Virus record (IMG/VR): IMGVR_UViG_3300050026_000090
Span: 1 to 40,786 of that record
Length of the DNA stretch: 40,786 nt
From: a virus
Strand: one strand, 5' to 3'
The notes below the pieces were generated by a model, which saw nothing but the letters and a program-made list of their open reading frames with translations, made no database searches and was not told the DNA's origin. The translations under genes were made by a program, and so were the position numbers. Positions 21,042-27,632 of the stretch are shown here, in pieces (within the stretch, counting starts at the first letter, position 1; each line of letters begins with the position of its first letter).

Positions 21042-21319
21042 GCAGAGTATCAATTAACTGGATACCGAACGACCCTTGCGAATGCAAGGTTGATGGAGCT
21101 TGTGTGTACCGCAGCTACCAGTCTTGCGATGAACCCCGCGTGAATAAAAGCAACAGTGATTCTCTTTGCCATAATATCAGCAACAAAGACCTTCTACCCC
21201 AACTGAAAAAGATAGCGAAACGGGTAAATTGCCCAGTGTGTGACGGCGATGGGATGGTCGAGTATCTCACGAAACCCTGCGAACGGTGTTTCTCGACTGG
21301 AGAGGTGATAATTCAATGA
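21038..21319 (+). CDS. DnaJ-type zinc-finger small protein (93 aa)
   Basis: The C-terminal 30 residues hold CPVCDGDGM...CERCFSTGEV, one repeat of the DnaJ-like C-x2-C-x-G-x-G zinc finger. The N-terminal half has more Cys residues (CECKVDGAC) but no clear motif. The ATG overlaps the previous stop (ATGA). It may bind unfolded protein or nucleic acid. Confidence 0.75.
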   Translation: MSRVSINWIPNDPCECKVDGACVYRSYQSCDEPRVNKSNSDSLCHNISNKDLLPQLKKIAKRVNCPVCDGDGMVEYLTKPCERCFSTGEVIIQ

Positions 21320-21567
21320 ACCCCGAAGCATGGATCAGCATCGTAAAAGGCGCACTCCTGATCGTTCTTGGCGCACTGTGCGCGGTCGTCTTCGTGCGTA
21401 TTAAGTGGGGCAGGGAGCGGCGCAAGGCACAACGGCGAACTGAACTGCGTATTAAGTGGGGCACGGAGCGGCGCAAGGCACAACGGCGAACTGAACAAGG
21501 GAGTTTACCTGATGCGTGGCTGCGTGCATGGAACAGACGCAGCGGGGAAGAGAGGCGGGGGCGATGA
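21316..21567 (+). CDS. Membrane protein with duplicated basic tail (83 aa)
   Basis: The ATG at 21316 overlaps the previous stop as ATGA. Residues 5-27 form a transmembrane helix (VKGALLIVLGALCAVVFV), followed by a highly basic tail that contains a 17-residue segment twice (RIKWG, then ERRKAQRRTE). The tail could contact nucleic acid or phospholipid. The DNA duplication is 51 bases, so it keeps frame. Confidence 0.7.
   Translation: MNPEAWISIVKGALLIVLGALCAVVFVRIKWGRERRKAQRRTELRIKWGTERRKAQRRTEQGSLPDAWLRAWNRRSGEERRGR
21395..21496 (+). repeat. 51-bp in-frame tandem duplication
   Basis: Copies at 21395-21445 and 21446-21496 differ at only a base or two (GGGCAGGGAG versus GGGCACGGAG and the last bases). 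It doubles the basic segment of the membrane protein. Confidence 0.95.
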
Positions 21568-21941
21568 GCAAGACAACGGCGAGTGAGGCGCAGATCAGTA
21601 GGTCAATCATGGATTATCTAGCGGCTCGGCACGTCTTCGCCGTTCGCATGAACTCAGGGACTCAGGTTCTCACGAGCGGAGGGAATCGCCGCGCCATCCA
21701 CATGAACGCGCCAGGGACCGCCGATATATTGGCGTTTAAGAAAAGGAAAACAGACTTTCTTACCACTCCCGCAATAAAGGGAGACTACGCGAGAGAAGTT
21801 ATTATTCCGCTCTGGATAGAGGTCAAGTCTGCAACCGGCAAGCAATCGGAACTGCAAAAGAGCTTTCAGGCGCAAGTCGAGGGCGAGGGCCATAAGTACA
21901 TCATTGCTCGGTCAATCGAGGATGTAGAGGCTGCTCTATGA
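21564..21941 (+). CDS. VRR-NUC domain nuclease (125 aa)
   Basis: The product shows the VRR-NUC fold: an N-terminal helix (EAQISRSIMDYLAARH), the APGTADILAF block with catalytic Asp, the WIEVKSATGKQSELQ block with Glu-x-Lys and Gln, and a closing helix. These stand-alone nucleases occur in phage replication modules and cut branched or flapped DNA. The ATG at 21564 overlaps the previous stop (ATGA). Confidence 0.85.
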   Translation: MSKTTASEAQISRSIMDYLAARHVFAVRMNSGTQVLTSGGNRRAIHMNAPGTADILAFKKRKTDFLTTPAIKGDYAREVIIPLWIEVKSATGKQSELQKSFQAQVEGEGHKYIIARSIEDVEAAL

Positions 21942-22231
21942 ACCGCATACCGTTCCAACCATCCGGATACACAGACGGCACAAGCGAAGGCTGCAAACCG
22001 TCGCCGCTGTACACCGGGGCGCACTGCACCTGCACGCCGGAGGGCAGCACGATCACGCTAGATGACGGCGAGTACCTTGCGTTGACCAGGATCACGGACG
22101 GCGGCTGTCCGATACATGGGCTGTGCAACCGAGCGCCGGAGCGGGTTACGGTGTCAGAGGCGCGGCGCGTACCTGGTCTAACAGAGCATCCAAAACGGAA
22201 GTACGAGACGAAGGGAGTGCCGAAGCTGTGA
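21938..22231 (+). CDS. Hypothetical protein (97 aa)
   Basis: The ATG overlaps the nuclease stop (ATGA). The protein has several Cys residues (HCTCTPEG, GGCPIHGLC) that could form a metal site, and a basic C-terminus. No family recognised. Confidence 0.7.
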   Translation: MNRIPFQPSGYTDGTSEGCKPSPLYTGAHCTCTPEGSTITLDDGEYLALTRITDGGCPIHGLCNRAPERVTVSEARRVPGLTEHPKRKYETKGVPKL

Positions 22232-22707
22232 CTCCAACACAAATACAAATTATCCAACACGCGCTCGGACGTGACCAATACGGACGCCGGACTCAACCGC
22301 ATGACTTTCGCAATCACTATGTTGGTGGTGAAGAAGAATGCCGTCCATTGGTTGCTCTCGGATATATGACCGAACACAAAGCCAGCGAGATCACGGGCGG
22401 CGATCCTCTATTCACTGTGACTGATGCTGGTAGGATTGCAATGGAGAAAGAAAGCCCCGTGCGTCCTAAATTGACGCGGAGCCAGTTGCGTTATCGTGAA
22501 TTCCTTGACGCAGCGGATGCTTTTGACTGCACATTCCGCGAGTTCCTTACGATGCGAACGACAGATTGGTACAAAAAGATGCAGGCATCCGCTGATGACC
22601 ACGCCCCTACTTATCATCCTGATCGCCGCCGTTCCGGTAGCCGGCCTGAGCGCATGGCTGGACTACCGCTGGCGCAAGCGGCACCCGAAGCAGATCAGCA
22701 CGACTGA
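22228..22707 (+). CDS. Hypothetical protein with possible end frameshift (159 aa)
   Basis: The GTG at 22228 overlaps the previous stop (GTGA). Residues 1-117 look like a folded protein (IQIIQHALGRDQYG, LVALGYMTEHKASEI, an aromatic TDWYKK end). The last 42 residues are Pro/Arg/Ala-rich and lie in the frame opposite the next gene's start. A -1 slip at AAAAAG (22573-22578) would instead give five more residues and a TGA that overlaps the next ATG, the pattern used everywhere else here. Confidence 0.65.
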   Translation: MTPTQIQIIQHALGRDQYGRRTQPHDFRNHYVGGEEECRPLVALGYMTEHKASEITGGDPLFTVTDAGRIAMEKESPVRPKLTRSQLRYREFLDAADAFDCTFREFLTMRTTDWYKKMQASADDHAPTYHPDRRRSGSRPERMAGLPLAQAAPEADQHD

Positions 22708-22858
22708 GTGGCTGCGTAGGATGCGTGCCCTGCCCCTGAGCGTGCCCCCTGTGCGTCGCTATGAGGGCGCTGAGGGTGTAAGCTACCCGGAACGCTTAGA
22801 AGAGCAACACGAGACGCTGGCGCTCGTAAAACCGGCGAGAAAGACGGGGACGAAATAA
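22595..22858 (+). CDS. Small membrane protein with basic tail (87 aa)
   Basis: Residues 3-22 are a hydrophobic helix (TPLLIILIAAVPVAGLSAW), followed by a basic region (YRWRKRHPK) that would stay in the cytoplasm. The ATG at 22595 lies inside the previous reading frame by 113 bases and has no clear ribosome site, consistent with coupling to an upstream frame that ends at 22595. Function unknown. Confidence 0.6.
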   Translation: MTTPLLIILIAAVPVAGLSAWLDYRWRKRHPKQISTTEWLRRMRALPLSVPPVRRYEGAEGVSYPERLEEQHETLALVKPARKTGTK

Positions 22859-22863
22859 AATTT

Positions 22864-23436
22864 ATGAGCGAACGAATGGCAATGAGTCGCGTGTGGGCAA
22901 TGCCGAACGCGGATACGTTCGACGTAGAGCCGATTCACAACTTCGTTTGGAAGTACCTGGATCAAGCGAAGGTGAGCATTGACCCATTCGCCCGGAATAA
23001 GCGGTGGGCGACCTACACGAACGATATAAACCCCTCCACGGAAGCGGAATACCATCTTGAGGCTACGGAGTTTCTTGATGCTCTCCATTCCAAAGAAGTG
23101 AGAGCTGACTTTCTTCTGTTCGACCCGCCATACTCTCCGCGCCAGTTGAAAGAGTGCTACGACAGCTTCGGAAAGAAGATGCAACTTGAGGATGGACAGA
23201 CGGCCCGGATGCTCAAAGAATGGCGGGAACACGCACTACCGCTCTTGACCAATGACGCGGTTGTGCTTTCATTTGGATGGAACACGGTCGGGTTCGGAAA
23301 GGGACTCGGCTTTGAACTCGAAGAGATTATGCTGGTATGCCACGGCGCGGTCCACAACGACACCATCTGCATAGCTGAGCGCAGGATTCAATCAGGATTT
23401 GACTTTGGTCAATCCGGCACAGACGCCCCGGCCTGA
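22864..23436 (+). CDS. DNA adenine methyltransferase-like protein (190 aa)
   Basis: It has the catalytic DPPYSPRQL motif at about residue 87, after ADFLLF, and an upstream IDPFARN segment in place of the usual AdoMet-binding motif. This short form of methyltransferase is common in phages. With the enzyme at 15954 the phage encodes two. No ribosome site is visible before 22864. Confidence 0.8.
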   Translation: MSERMAMSRVWAMPNADTFDVEPIHNFVWKYLDQAKVSIDPFARNKRWATYTNDINPSTEAEYHLEATEFLDALHSKEVRADFLLFDPPYSPRQLKECYDSFGKKMQLEDGQTARMLKEWREHALPLLTNDAVVLSFGWNTVGFGKGLGFELEEIMLVCHGAVHNDTICIAERRIQSGFDFGQSGTDAPA

Positions 23437-23465
23437 GAGCGCCATGATCAGCGTGAGGTGTCACC

Positions 23466-23624
23466 ATGTTGGGAACAATCCTTCTCGTCTTCGCTCTGGT
23501 GCTGTCGATTATCGCAACCTTCTGGCCCTACCCTTCTCCTGCTCCCGCGCCGGTATGGGGACGCTTCAACCCGCTTGCGGCTGCGCTCGCGTTCTACTTC
23601 GCTTCTCTGCTGTTCCACGGCTAG
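23466..23624 (+). CDS. Small two-helix membrane protein (52 aa)
   Basis: Two hydrophobic helices (about residues 2-20 and 37-50) flank a Pro-rich turn (PYPSPAPAP). GAGG lies upstream of the ATG at 23466. It ends the plus-strand operon, just before the convergent endolysin gene. A holin role is conceivable but its operon is not the lysis operon. Confidence 0.6.
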   Translation: MLGTILLVFALVLSIIATFWPYPSPAPAPVWGRFNPLAAALAFYFASLLFHG

Positions 23625-23631
23625 ACGGAAA

Positions 23632-23653
23632 CAGCCCCGCGTGTGCGAGGCTG
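23632..23653. terminator. Hairpin between convergent operons
   Basis: CAGCC-C-CGC and GCG-A-GGCTG pair around a GTGT loop with one internal mismatch. No strong T-run follows on either side, so termination is plausible but weak. Confidence 0.35.
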
Positions 23654-23682
23654 CTCCTGCTCTGGACTCCGCTGTCTCCTTT

Positions 23683-24126
23683 CTAAGGCGCAATGCCTTG
23701 ATGATACGAGGCAACGCCATTCGTGAATGTGGCCGTTAGAACCTGACGGCGCATGGTGGGAGCTACTGAGATGTGGGCCCAGGTTCCTTCCTGAATAATC
23801 TGATCGAAATCAAAACCATCCCAAGACGCAATCTCCTTCACGATCTCCAGAGGCGTGCCGTAGGTGGGACAGATGAAGTCCGCCGCCCACCCGGAAACGT
23901 GTGCGGAGGTAGGTACGCCATGGACTGCCGCATTGAGCGCCGGAGAACGGTAGCCGGAGTCGATGGTCATTGGCTCGTCAAGACACTCTCTAATCGTCTC
24001 CAGCGTCTTGCAAAGAGTGGTCAGGTTGGCGACTACTTCCGGCGAGGGCGTATTGTCGAGGCCCATGCGCACGGCGGTCGATGAGAACGTCATTTCTTCC
24101 AGCGAAAAGTGCGGACTAAGTTGCAT
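23683..24126 (-). CDS. Endolysin, peptidase M15 type
   Basis: This 147-residue protein matches zinc D-Ala-D-Ala carboxypeptidase/L,D-type M15 endolysins: SGYRSPALNAAV, SAHVSGWAADF (zinc His and Asp) and WAHIS (second zinc His). It would cut the peptide part of peptidoglycan at lysis. There is no signal peptide, so a holin is required; candidates lie at 25928 and 26786. The gene is last in the late operon and has a hairpin leader just before its GGAGG. Confidence 0.9.
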   Translation of the reverse strand: MQLSPHFSLEEMTFSSTAVRMGLDNTPSPEVVANLTTLCKTLETIRECLDEPMTIDSGYRSPALNAAVHGVPTSAHVSGWAADFICPTYGTPLEIVKEIASWDGFDFDQIIQEGTWAHISVAPTMRRQVLTATFTNGVASYHQGIAP

Positions 24127-24141
24127 TGCATCCTCCTGAAT

Positions 24142-24171
24142 CAGGGCGGCTCCCGCGAAGAAGCCGCCCTG
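24142..24171 (-). promoter_or_regulatory. Leader hairpin of the endolysin gene
   Basis: CAGGGCGGCT and AGCCGCCCTG form a perfect 10-bp stem that ends five or so bases before GGAGG. The same unit, slightly shortened, precedes the gene at 24793. It could stabilise the message or control ribosome access. Confidence 0.7.
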
Positions 24172-24239
24172 TTGCGCCCTTTCCCCACTCCGGGCCAGAG
24201 GTTAAGAGGCGCGATGGACTAAGCGCCGGGGGAGTTCGT

Positions 24240-24485
24240 TTATAACCTTTCAATCGTGATCTGGATATTGTCGCCGATCCACGGAATTGCCCCGCATCCG
24301 GGGTAGACTGTGATGTGGAGAGAAATTGGGAAATCGGTGGTTGACGGTTGGAGTTGTTCTGTGGACGCCCACAAGCCTTCCGCCTTGACCTCGACCACCT
24401 CGCCGATGCGGTCTACATCATAAGCAAACGACTTGATGACGCAGCTTTTGACTCTGAGATTGGTAACGATTTTTTCATCCTGCAT
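24240..24485 (-). CDS. Hypothetical protein in lysis region (81 aa)
   Basis: AAGGAG precedes the ATG at 24485. The product is strand-rich (TNLRVKSCVIKSFAYD, ISLHITVYPG) and ends with NIQITIERL. Unknown family. An in-frame extension to 24632 overlaps the upstream gene and is not used. Confidence 0.7.
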   Translation of the reverse strand: MQDEKIVTNLRVKSCVIKSFAYDVDRIGEVVEVKAEGLWASTEQLQPSTTDFPISLHITVYPGCGAIPWIGDNIQITIERL

Positions 24486-24499
24486 GATTGCTCCTTTTG

Positions 24500-24793
24500 C
24501 TACCGGCGCTTGGCTCGGTGCGGCAATGTTGCGGTTGAGGTTGTACAGCGCCCCTTGCGAGACGCTGCCGTTGCGCGGGTAGTCTGTCCTACTTGCAGCC
24601 TTTCGACTGTAGTATCCGCTGCGCCCGCGCAAACTCTACTGTGTCCAGCTTCCTGTATCTCATCCCGTAACCGGGATATGATGCACATGGATTCATAGTT
24701 GTCTTTCACGCTTTGCAAGGTGCTTACATCGTGATTCCGCATGAGGTATCGGAGGATGTGGTAGAGCTTGCGGGTTGCTCTGTAGTCAGGCAT
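24500..24793 (-). CDS. Hypothetical helical protein (97 aa)
   Basis: The ATG at 24793 has GGAGG immediately upstream after a leader hairpin. The N-terminal 60 residues are helical (RATRKLYHILRYLMRN, ISRLRDEIQEAG); the rest is Thr/Arg-rich and less ordered. Unknown role, possibly linked to lysis through its shared leader with the endolysin. Confidence 0.65.
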   Translation of the reverse strand: MPDYRATRKLYHILRYLMRNHDVSTLQSVKDNYESMCIISRLRDEIQEAGHSRVCAGAADTTVERLQVGQTTRATAASRKGRCTTSTATLPHRAKRR

Positions 24794-24808
24794 TGCATCC
24801 TCCAAACT

Positions 24809-24834
24809 CAGGCGGCTCCCGAAGAAGCCGCCCT
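24809..24834 (-). promoter_or_regulatory. Leader hairpin of the 24793 gene
   Basis: GGCGGCT (24811-24817) pairs with AGCCGCC (24826-24832). The surrounding bases match the endolysin leader, including CCCTGTTGCGC and the GGAGGATGCAATG start region. Confidence 0.7.
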
Positions 24835-24843
24835 GTTGCGCGG

Positions 24844-24884
24844 GCCGGATTCGATACCGGCGTAGAGGGTTTTGGTATCCCTCT
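24844..24884. other. Two hairpins resembling tRNA arms
   Basis: GCCGG/CCGGC (24844-24861) encloses an 8-base loop with TTCGA, and AGAGGG/CCCTCT (24864-24884) encloses a 9-base loop. Read on the minus strand they resemble anticodon and T-arms, but no D-arm or acceptor stem is found. Possibly a decayed tRNA or simply stable leader structure. Confidence 0.35.
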
Positions 24885-24944
24885 CGAATTCACCGACCTT
24901 GACGGTAATCTAGCGTGTTTCCGATGCCCACGCCGCCGCACAAA

Positions 24945-25070
24945 CTACTTCGGCTTATTGACCTTGACCGGCTGCTTGTTGATCTCATCCACGCCGATCA
25001 ACCGTGCGATTACCGCAGTGATGGGCGACATGATGCGCTGCCACCAGGTCGGCTTAGGCTGATTGTCCAT
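24945..25070 (-). CDS. Small hypothetical protein (41 aa)
   Basis: The ATG at 25070 overlaps the end of the upstream gene by 17 bases, with GGGG before it. The product has a Trp pair and hydrophobic helix (WWQRIMSPITAVIARLIG) and a basic end. It may be an amphipathic membrane-associated peptide of the lysis cassette. Confidence 0.5.
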   Translation of the reverse strand: MDNQPKPTWWQRIMSPITAVIARLIGVDEINKQPVKVNKPK

Positions 25071-25302
25071 GAATCCCCAATGGCCCAGAGAGCTTGAAAT
25101 TCTTGATCGCGTCCGCAACCTCTTGGACACTCGCCTGCAACGCAGCTATTTCCGTAGTTACCACTCCCTGAATCACTGGCACAGCGGCATCAATCTTGTC
25201 CGCCAGCGCCGAGTATTTCTGTACCGCCGTGCGGGCGTCAGCGATTAGGCCGTCGATCTCCGCTTGCGTTGCCGGGGGGAGCGTGATGGTGAATGCGGCC
25301 AT
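25054..25302 (-). CDS. Small helical protein (82 aa)
   Basis: AAGGAGG precedes the start at 25302. The product is Ala/Val-rich and forms a long amphipathic helix (TAVQKYSALADKIDAAVPVI, TEIAALQASVQEVADAIK), probably a coiled coil. Unknown function. Confidence 0.7.
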   Translation of the reverse strand: MAAFTITLPPATQAEIDGLIADARTAVQKYSALADKIDAAVPVIQGVVTTEIAALQASVQEVADAIKNFKLSGPLGIHGQSA

Positions 25303-25392
25303 GCATGGTGCCTCCTTTGAATCGCGCGGGGGCAGGTTTCTTCCGTTCTCCCTTGCCGTTAGCGTGTCGATTCACGCCGCCCGCGCAACTTG

Positions 25393-25719
25393 TTACAGTT
25401 TGATGTTCAGCGCCTCGAAGTCGGCGACGACCGTCTTCTCGCCAGCTAGAAAGTCCTTGACCACGGTCGAGACGAGGCTGATGGTGGTTTCGCTCAGGGT
25501 GATGGCGCCTACTACATTGCCAGTCTCGGCAGCAGCGGCAGCTTGCGAAGCGGCGGCAATCGTCTTCACCGTGTCATAGAAGACGGCCATGGAAGCGGCA
25601 ATGACGGCGGGTGAAAGTTGGCCGTAGATGGTCTGGAGCTTCTTCGCTCCGTTCACAATGTTGTCAAGGAACGTTGCGATCTTGGTTCCTGTGGATTCGA
25701 TGGTGCTGAGAATACTCAT
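25393..25719 (-). CDS. Ala-rich helical protein (108 aa)
   Basis: The ATG at 25719 has GGAG eight bases upstream. The protein is low in aromatic residues and rich in Ala and Thr (AAASQAAAAAETGNVVG), with a helical end (VVKDFLAGEKTVVADFEALN). It may be membrane- or cell-wall-associated. No family recognised. Confidence 0.7.
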   Translation of the reverse strand: MSILSTIESTGTKIATFLDNIVNGAKKLQTIYGQLSPAVIAASMAVFYDTVKTIAAASQAAAAAETGNVVGAITLSETTISLVSTVVKDFLAGEKTVVADFEALNIKL

Positions 25720-25742
25720 GCTGTGCTCTCCTTTGCTGCGGG

Positions 25743-25925
25743 TTACTGAATTGAATTGCAGGTGACTTGCGGTGTATATGGCGGCCACGTAATATCGGGC
25801 GGTCGCAGCGGAATGTACGGGGCCGGATAAATCGGCATCACGGGATACTGCTCATCCTCAGTTACCGTGACGCGCTTAGTAACCCTGCCGTTTTTGTCAA
25901 TTGTCTCTGTGACTGTCGTTTTCAT
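25743..25925 (-). CDS. Small Pro/Tyr-rich protein (60 aa)
   Basis: AAGGG precedes the ATG at 25925. The N-terminal half is Thr/Val/Arg-rich (TDKNGRVTKRVTVTED-like), the second half is Pro/Tyr-rich (MPIYPAPYIPLRPP). It could be a disordered linker or spanin-like peptide but has no signal sequence. Confidence 0.6.
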   Translation of the reverse strand: MKTTVTETIDKNGRVTKRVTVTEDEQYPVMPIYPAPYIPLRPPDITWPPYTPQVTCNSIQ

Positions 25926-25927
25926 TG

Positions 25928-26224
25928 CTACCCTTTCGTGCTGGCCGCGTCCACTTCAGCGGCGGTTGGCGCGTTTCCTGATGCGTGGATTTCCCGTGCC
26001 GTTGCCAGTGTGCCGGCGTCGGAACTGGACCGCATATACCTGAGAATCAACCCGGCCAGCAACATAACGTCAGCAAGCGCGGCAGGATGGTTCTTGAAGA
26101 GGCCCACGAGGATTTGCTGCACCTGCGGGTCCGTGGTGATGATTCCTGCGGTCGCTAGGCAGAGCGCCGCGAATGTGTGCGCCGTGAAGTTTTTGGATTT
26201 CAGCCAGGCTGTGATTGTGTTCAT
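25928..26224 (-). CDS. Putative holin-like membrane protein (98 aa)
   Basis: Two hydrophobic helices (about residues 16-30 and 50-64) are separated by a polar loop, and the C-terminus is polar. Size, charge and position in the operon that ends with the endolysin fit a class II-type holin. The start overlaps the previous stop (ATGA). The assignment is by shape and place, not by family. Confidence 0.55.
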   Translation of the reverse strand: MNTITAWLKSKNFTAHTFAALCLATAGIITTDPQVQQILVGLFKNHPAALADVMLLAGLILRYMRSSSDAGTLATAREIHASGNAPTAAEVDAASTKG

Positions 26225-26361
26225 AAAACCCCCGTGTCTTTGATTTGTTTCAGTGTCTCCCGCTCATCTTCGTTCAGCGGCTCCTCGTGCTTGCGTTCGC
26301 GCTGCGGAATCTCTCTGTCAGGCGGCGGTGTCCACGTCTTAGGCCCGCGAGGTTCGGTCAT
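26221..26361 (-). CDS. Small charged Pro-rich protein (46 aa)
   Basis: The ATG at 26361 and the TGA at 26221 form ATGA overlaps with both neighbours. The product is very polar (TWTPPPDREIPQRERKHEEP) and probably disordered. It links the RHH-like gene with the holin-like gene in one translated chain. Confidence 0.55.
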   Translation of the reverse strand: MTEPRGPKTWTPPPDREIPQRERKHEEPLNEDERETLKQIKDTGVL

Positions 26362-26600
26362 GGCTTGCGCTCCCGTTCCGCTTTGAGCAGTTCGTCTGCT
26401 TGCATCCAGCCGTTCTCGTCTGTTGTCAGCATGGCGCGAACCTTTATCAGTTCCGTGTGTTCCTTGGCAGCCTCAGCGCGTAGTTCAAGGATGCTGACCA
26501 CGTAGGCCGTCAGGCTCACAGGACCGCGCTCTGCGACAAGTTCATCGTACAGCTTGCGCGGAATCCGCACCTTCGGGTCGCTTTGCTTGGTCACGCTCAT
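26358..26600 (-). CDS. Ribbon-helix-helix-like regulator (80 aa)
   Basis: The N-terminus has a beta-strand and helix layout (PKVRIPRKLYDELVAE, SLTAYVVSILELRAEA) typical of RHH/CopG-type DNA binders. The ATG at 26600 is eight bases after a -10 box, which makes the message nearly leaderless. A 10-bp palindrome lies on the -10 box, so autorepression is likely. Confidence 0.55.
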   Translation of the reverse strand: MSVTKQSDPKVRIPRKLYDELVAERGPVSLTAYVVSILELRAEAAKEHTELIKVRAMLTTDENGWMQADELLKAERERKP

Positions 26601-26608
26601 GTATGCAG

Positions 26609-26636
26609 TGTATACACGCGCCGCCAGAAAAGTCAA
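26609..26636 (-). promoter_or_regulatory. Internal promoter with palindrome on the -10 box
   Basis: On the minus strand TTGACT (26636-26631) and TATACA (26614-26609) have a 16-base spacer. GTGTATACAC (26608-26617) is a perfect palindrome that overlaps the -10 box. The -35 box overlaps the stop of the upstream 47-codon gene. Confidence 0.6.
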
Positions 26637-26776
26637 TCAGGATTTTCAGGCGGCTCCTGCGCGGTGTTCGACTCTATGCCTTCGGTGGACACGACAGGCG
26701 CGACGGGTTCCGTTATGCACGGGATGATTGGCTCAGGCGGCGGGCTTCCAGGGGGCGGCATTACAGGCATTGTCAT
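26633..26776 (-). CDS. Small Pro-rich protein (47 aa)
   Basis: GGAG six bases before the ATG at 26776 supports the start. The product is Pro-rich (MPPPGSPPPEPIIPC) with one Cys. It lacks a hydrophobic signal, so an Rz1-like lipoprotein is unlikely. Unknown role. Confidence 0.5.
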   Translation of the reverse strand: MTMPVMPPPGSPPPEPIIPCITEPVAPVVSTEGIESNTAQEPPENPD

Positions 26777-26785
26777 GGTGTTCTC

Positions 26786-27226
26786 CTATTCTGTTGCAAT
26801 TTGTGGAGGGGTGGTTGAGTGCGCGGTGTTTAGCTGGTCGGTGTGCGTCAACATGGGAGTAATCCACGCCGGGATGTAGAGTTCGTTGCTCAGAATCTCC
26901 TTGCGGAGTTTGATAAGACTGCTGGCAAATTGAGGGATTGCATAGACAGCCATAATGATCGCGCAGACGGCGATGAGGACGTTTACACGCCGGTCAGCCC
27001 TCTTGTTATGCTCTTTCAGGTCGTCCTTCACGGCATCGCGCTGATCTGCGAGTGTTTTGTCGCGCTCGTATTCATGAGCCTCATGACTGGCGACAAACCG
27101 CGTAAACAGAACAAGCATTCCGTTTCCACAGTTGTACAAATCTTTTTCCATACGCTGCACCACCGGCGCAATTTCTGCGACCCTGACCTTCAAATCCGAA
27201 ACCTCAGCAGCTAAATTACCGGCCAT
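26786..27226 (-). CDS. Coiled-coil membrane protein, possible holin or spanin component (146 aa)
   Basis: Residues 1-78 form a charged coiled coil, 80-100 a transmembrane helix (VNVLIAVCAIIMAVYAI), and the end is polar and Pro/Thr-rich. The layout resembles XhlA-type hemolysin/holin partners in reverse order. It lies between the tail genes and the endolysin. The lysis role is inferred from place and shape. Confidence 0.55.
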   Translation of the reverse strand: MAGNLAAEVSDLKVRVAEIAPVVQRMEKDLYNCGNGMLVLFTRFVASHEAHEYERDKTLADQRDAVKDDLKEHNKRADRRVNVLIAVCAIIMAVYAIPQFASSLIKLRKEILSNELYIPAWITPMLTHTDQLNTAHSTTPPQIATE

Positions 27227-27324
27227 CTGCTCATCTCCTGGCCCTCTGATCTACAACCCCGGCTTCCCAATTACTGAAATTTGACGGGTCCTGCTCAGGC
27301 ACCGCAGTGCCCACAACTTTGCAA

Positions 27325-27624
27325 CTACGGTAGGACCACGCTCCCTATCACCTGTGCCGCGTTCACCGAGGCTAGCCAGTTCGCTTTCTGTACACCCGCT
27401 ATAGGCAGCGCCGCCGCTAATGCTGTCTGTGGCGTATAAGGCACCGCAGGGACAGCCGCCGTCAGGATCGTAATTCCGTCGCTGGCGTAGACCGCTGGGG
27501 TGCCGATTGGAGCGAGAACATGAACATCCGTCTCCCCGGTGATTCCCGCGCCATTATCAAACAGGAAGCCGAAGTCGTAGCTCCCATCCGAGTTGCTATG
27601 CATAGTTGTGATTCTGTCTGCCAT
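27325..27624 (-). CDS. Hypothetical protein downstream of tail fibre (99 aa)
   Basis: It follows the tail-fibre stop within ten bases. The sequence is strand-rich and Ala/Val-rich (SYDFGFLFDNGAGI, VHVLAPIGTPAVYASDG) and may form a small beta fold. It might be a fibre-associated or chaperone protein. The 98 bases downstream hold only a doubtful 27-codon GTG frame. Confidence 0.65.
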   Translation of the reverse strand: MADRITTMHSNSDGSYDFGFLFDNGAGITGETDVHVLAPIGTPAVYASDGITILTAAVPAVPYTPQTALAAALPIAGVQKANWLASVNAAQVIGSVVLP

Positions 27625-27632
27625 AATTCTCC

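Noticed and set aside
27240-27324. 27-codon GTG frame (EQDPSNFSNWEAGV-like) in the gap below the 99-residue gene
   Set aside because: The composition looks protein-like but there is no ribosome site; at most a remnant of a lost gene.
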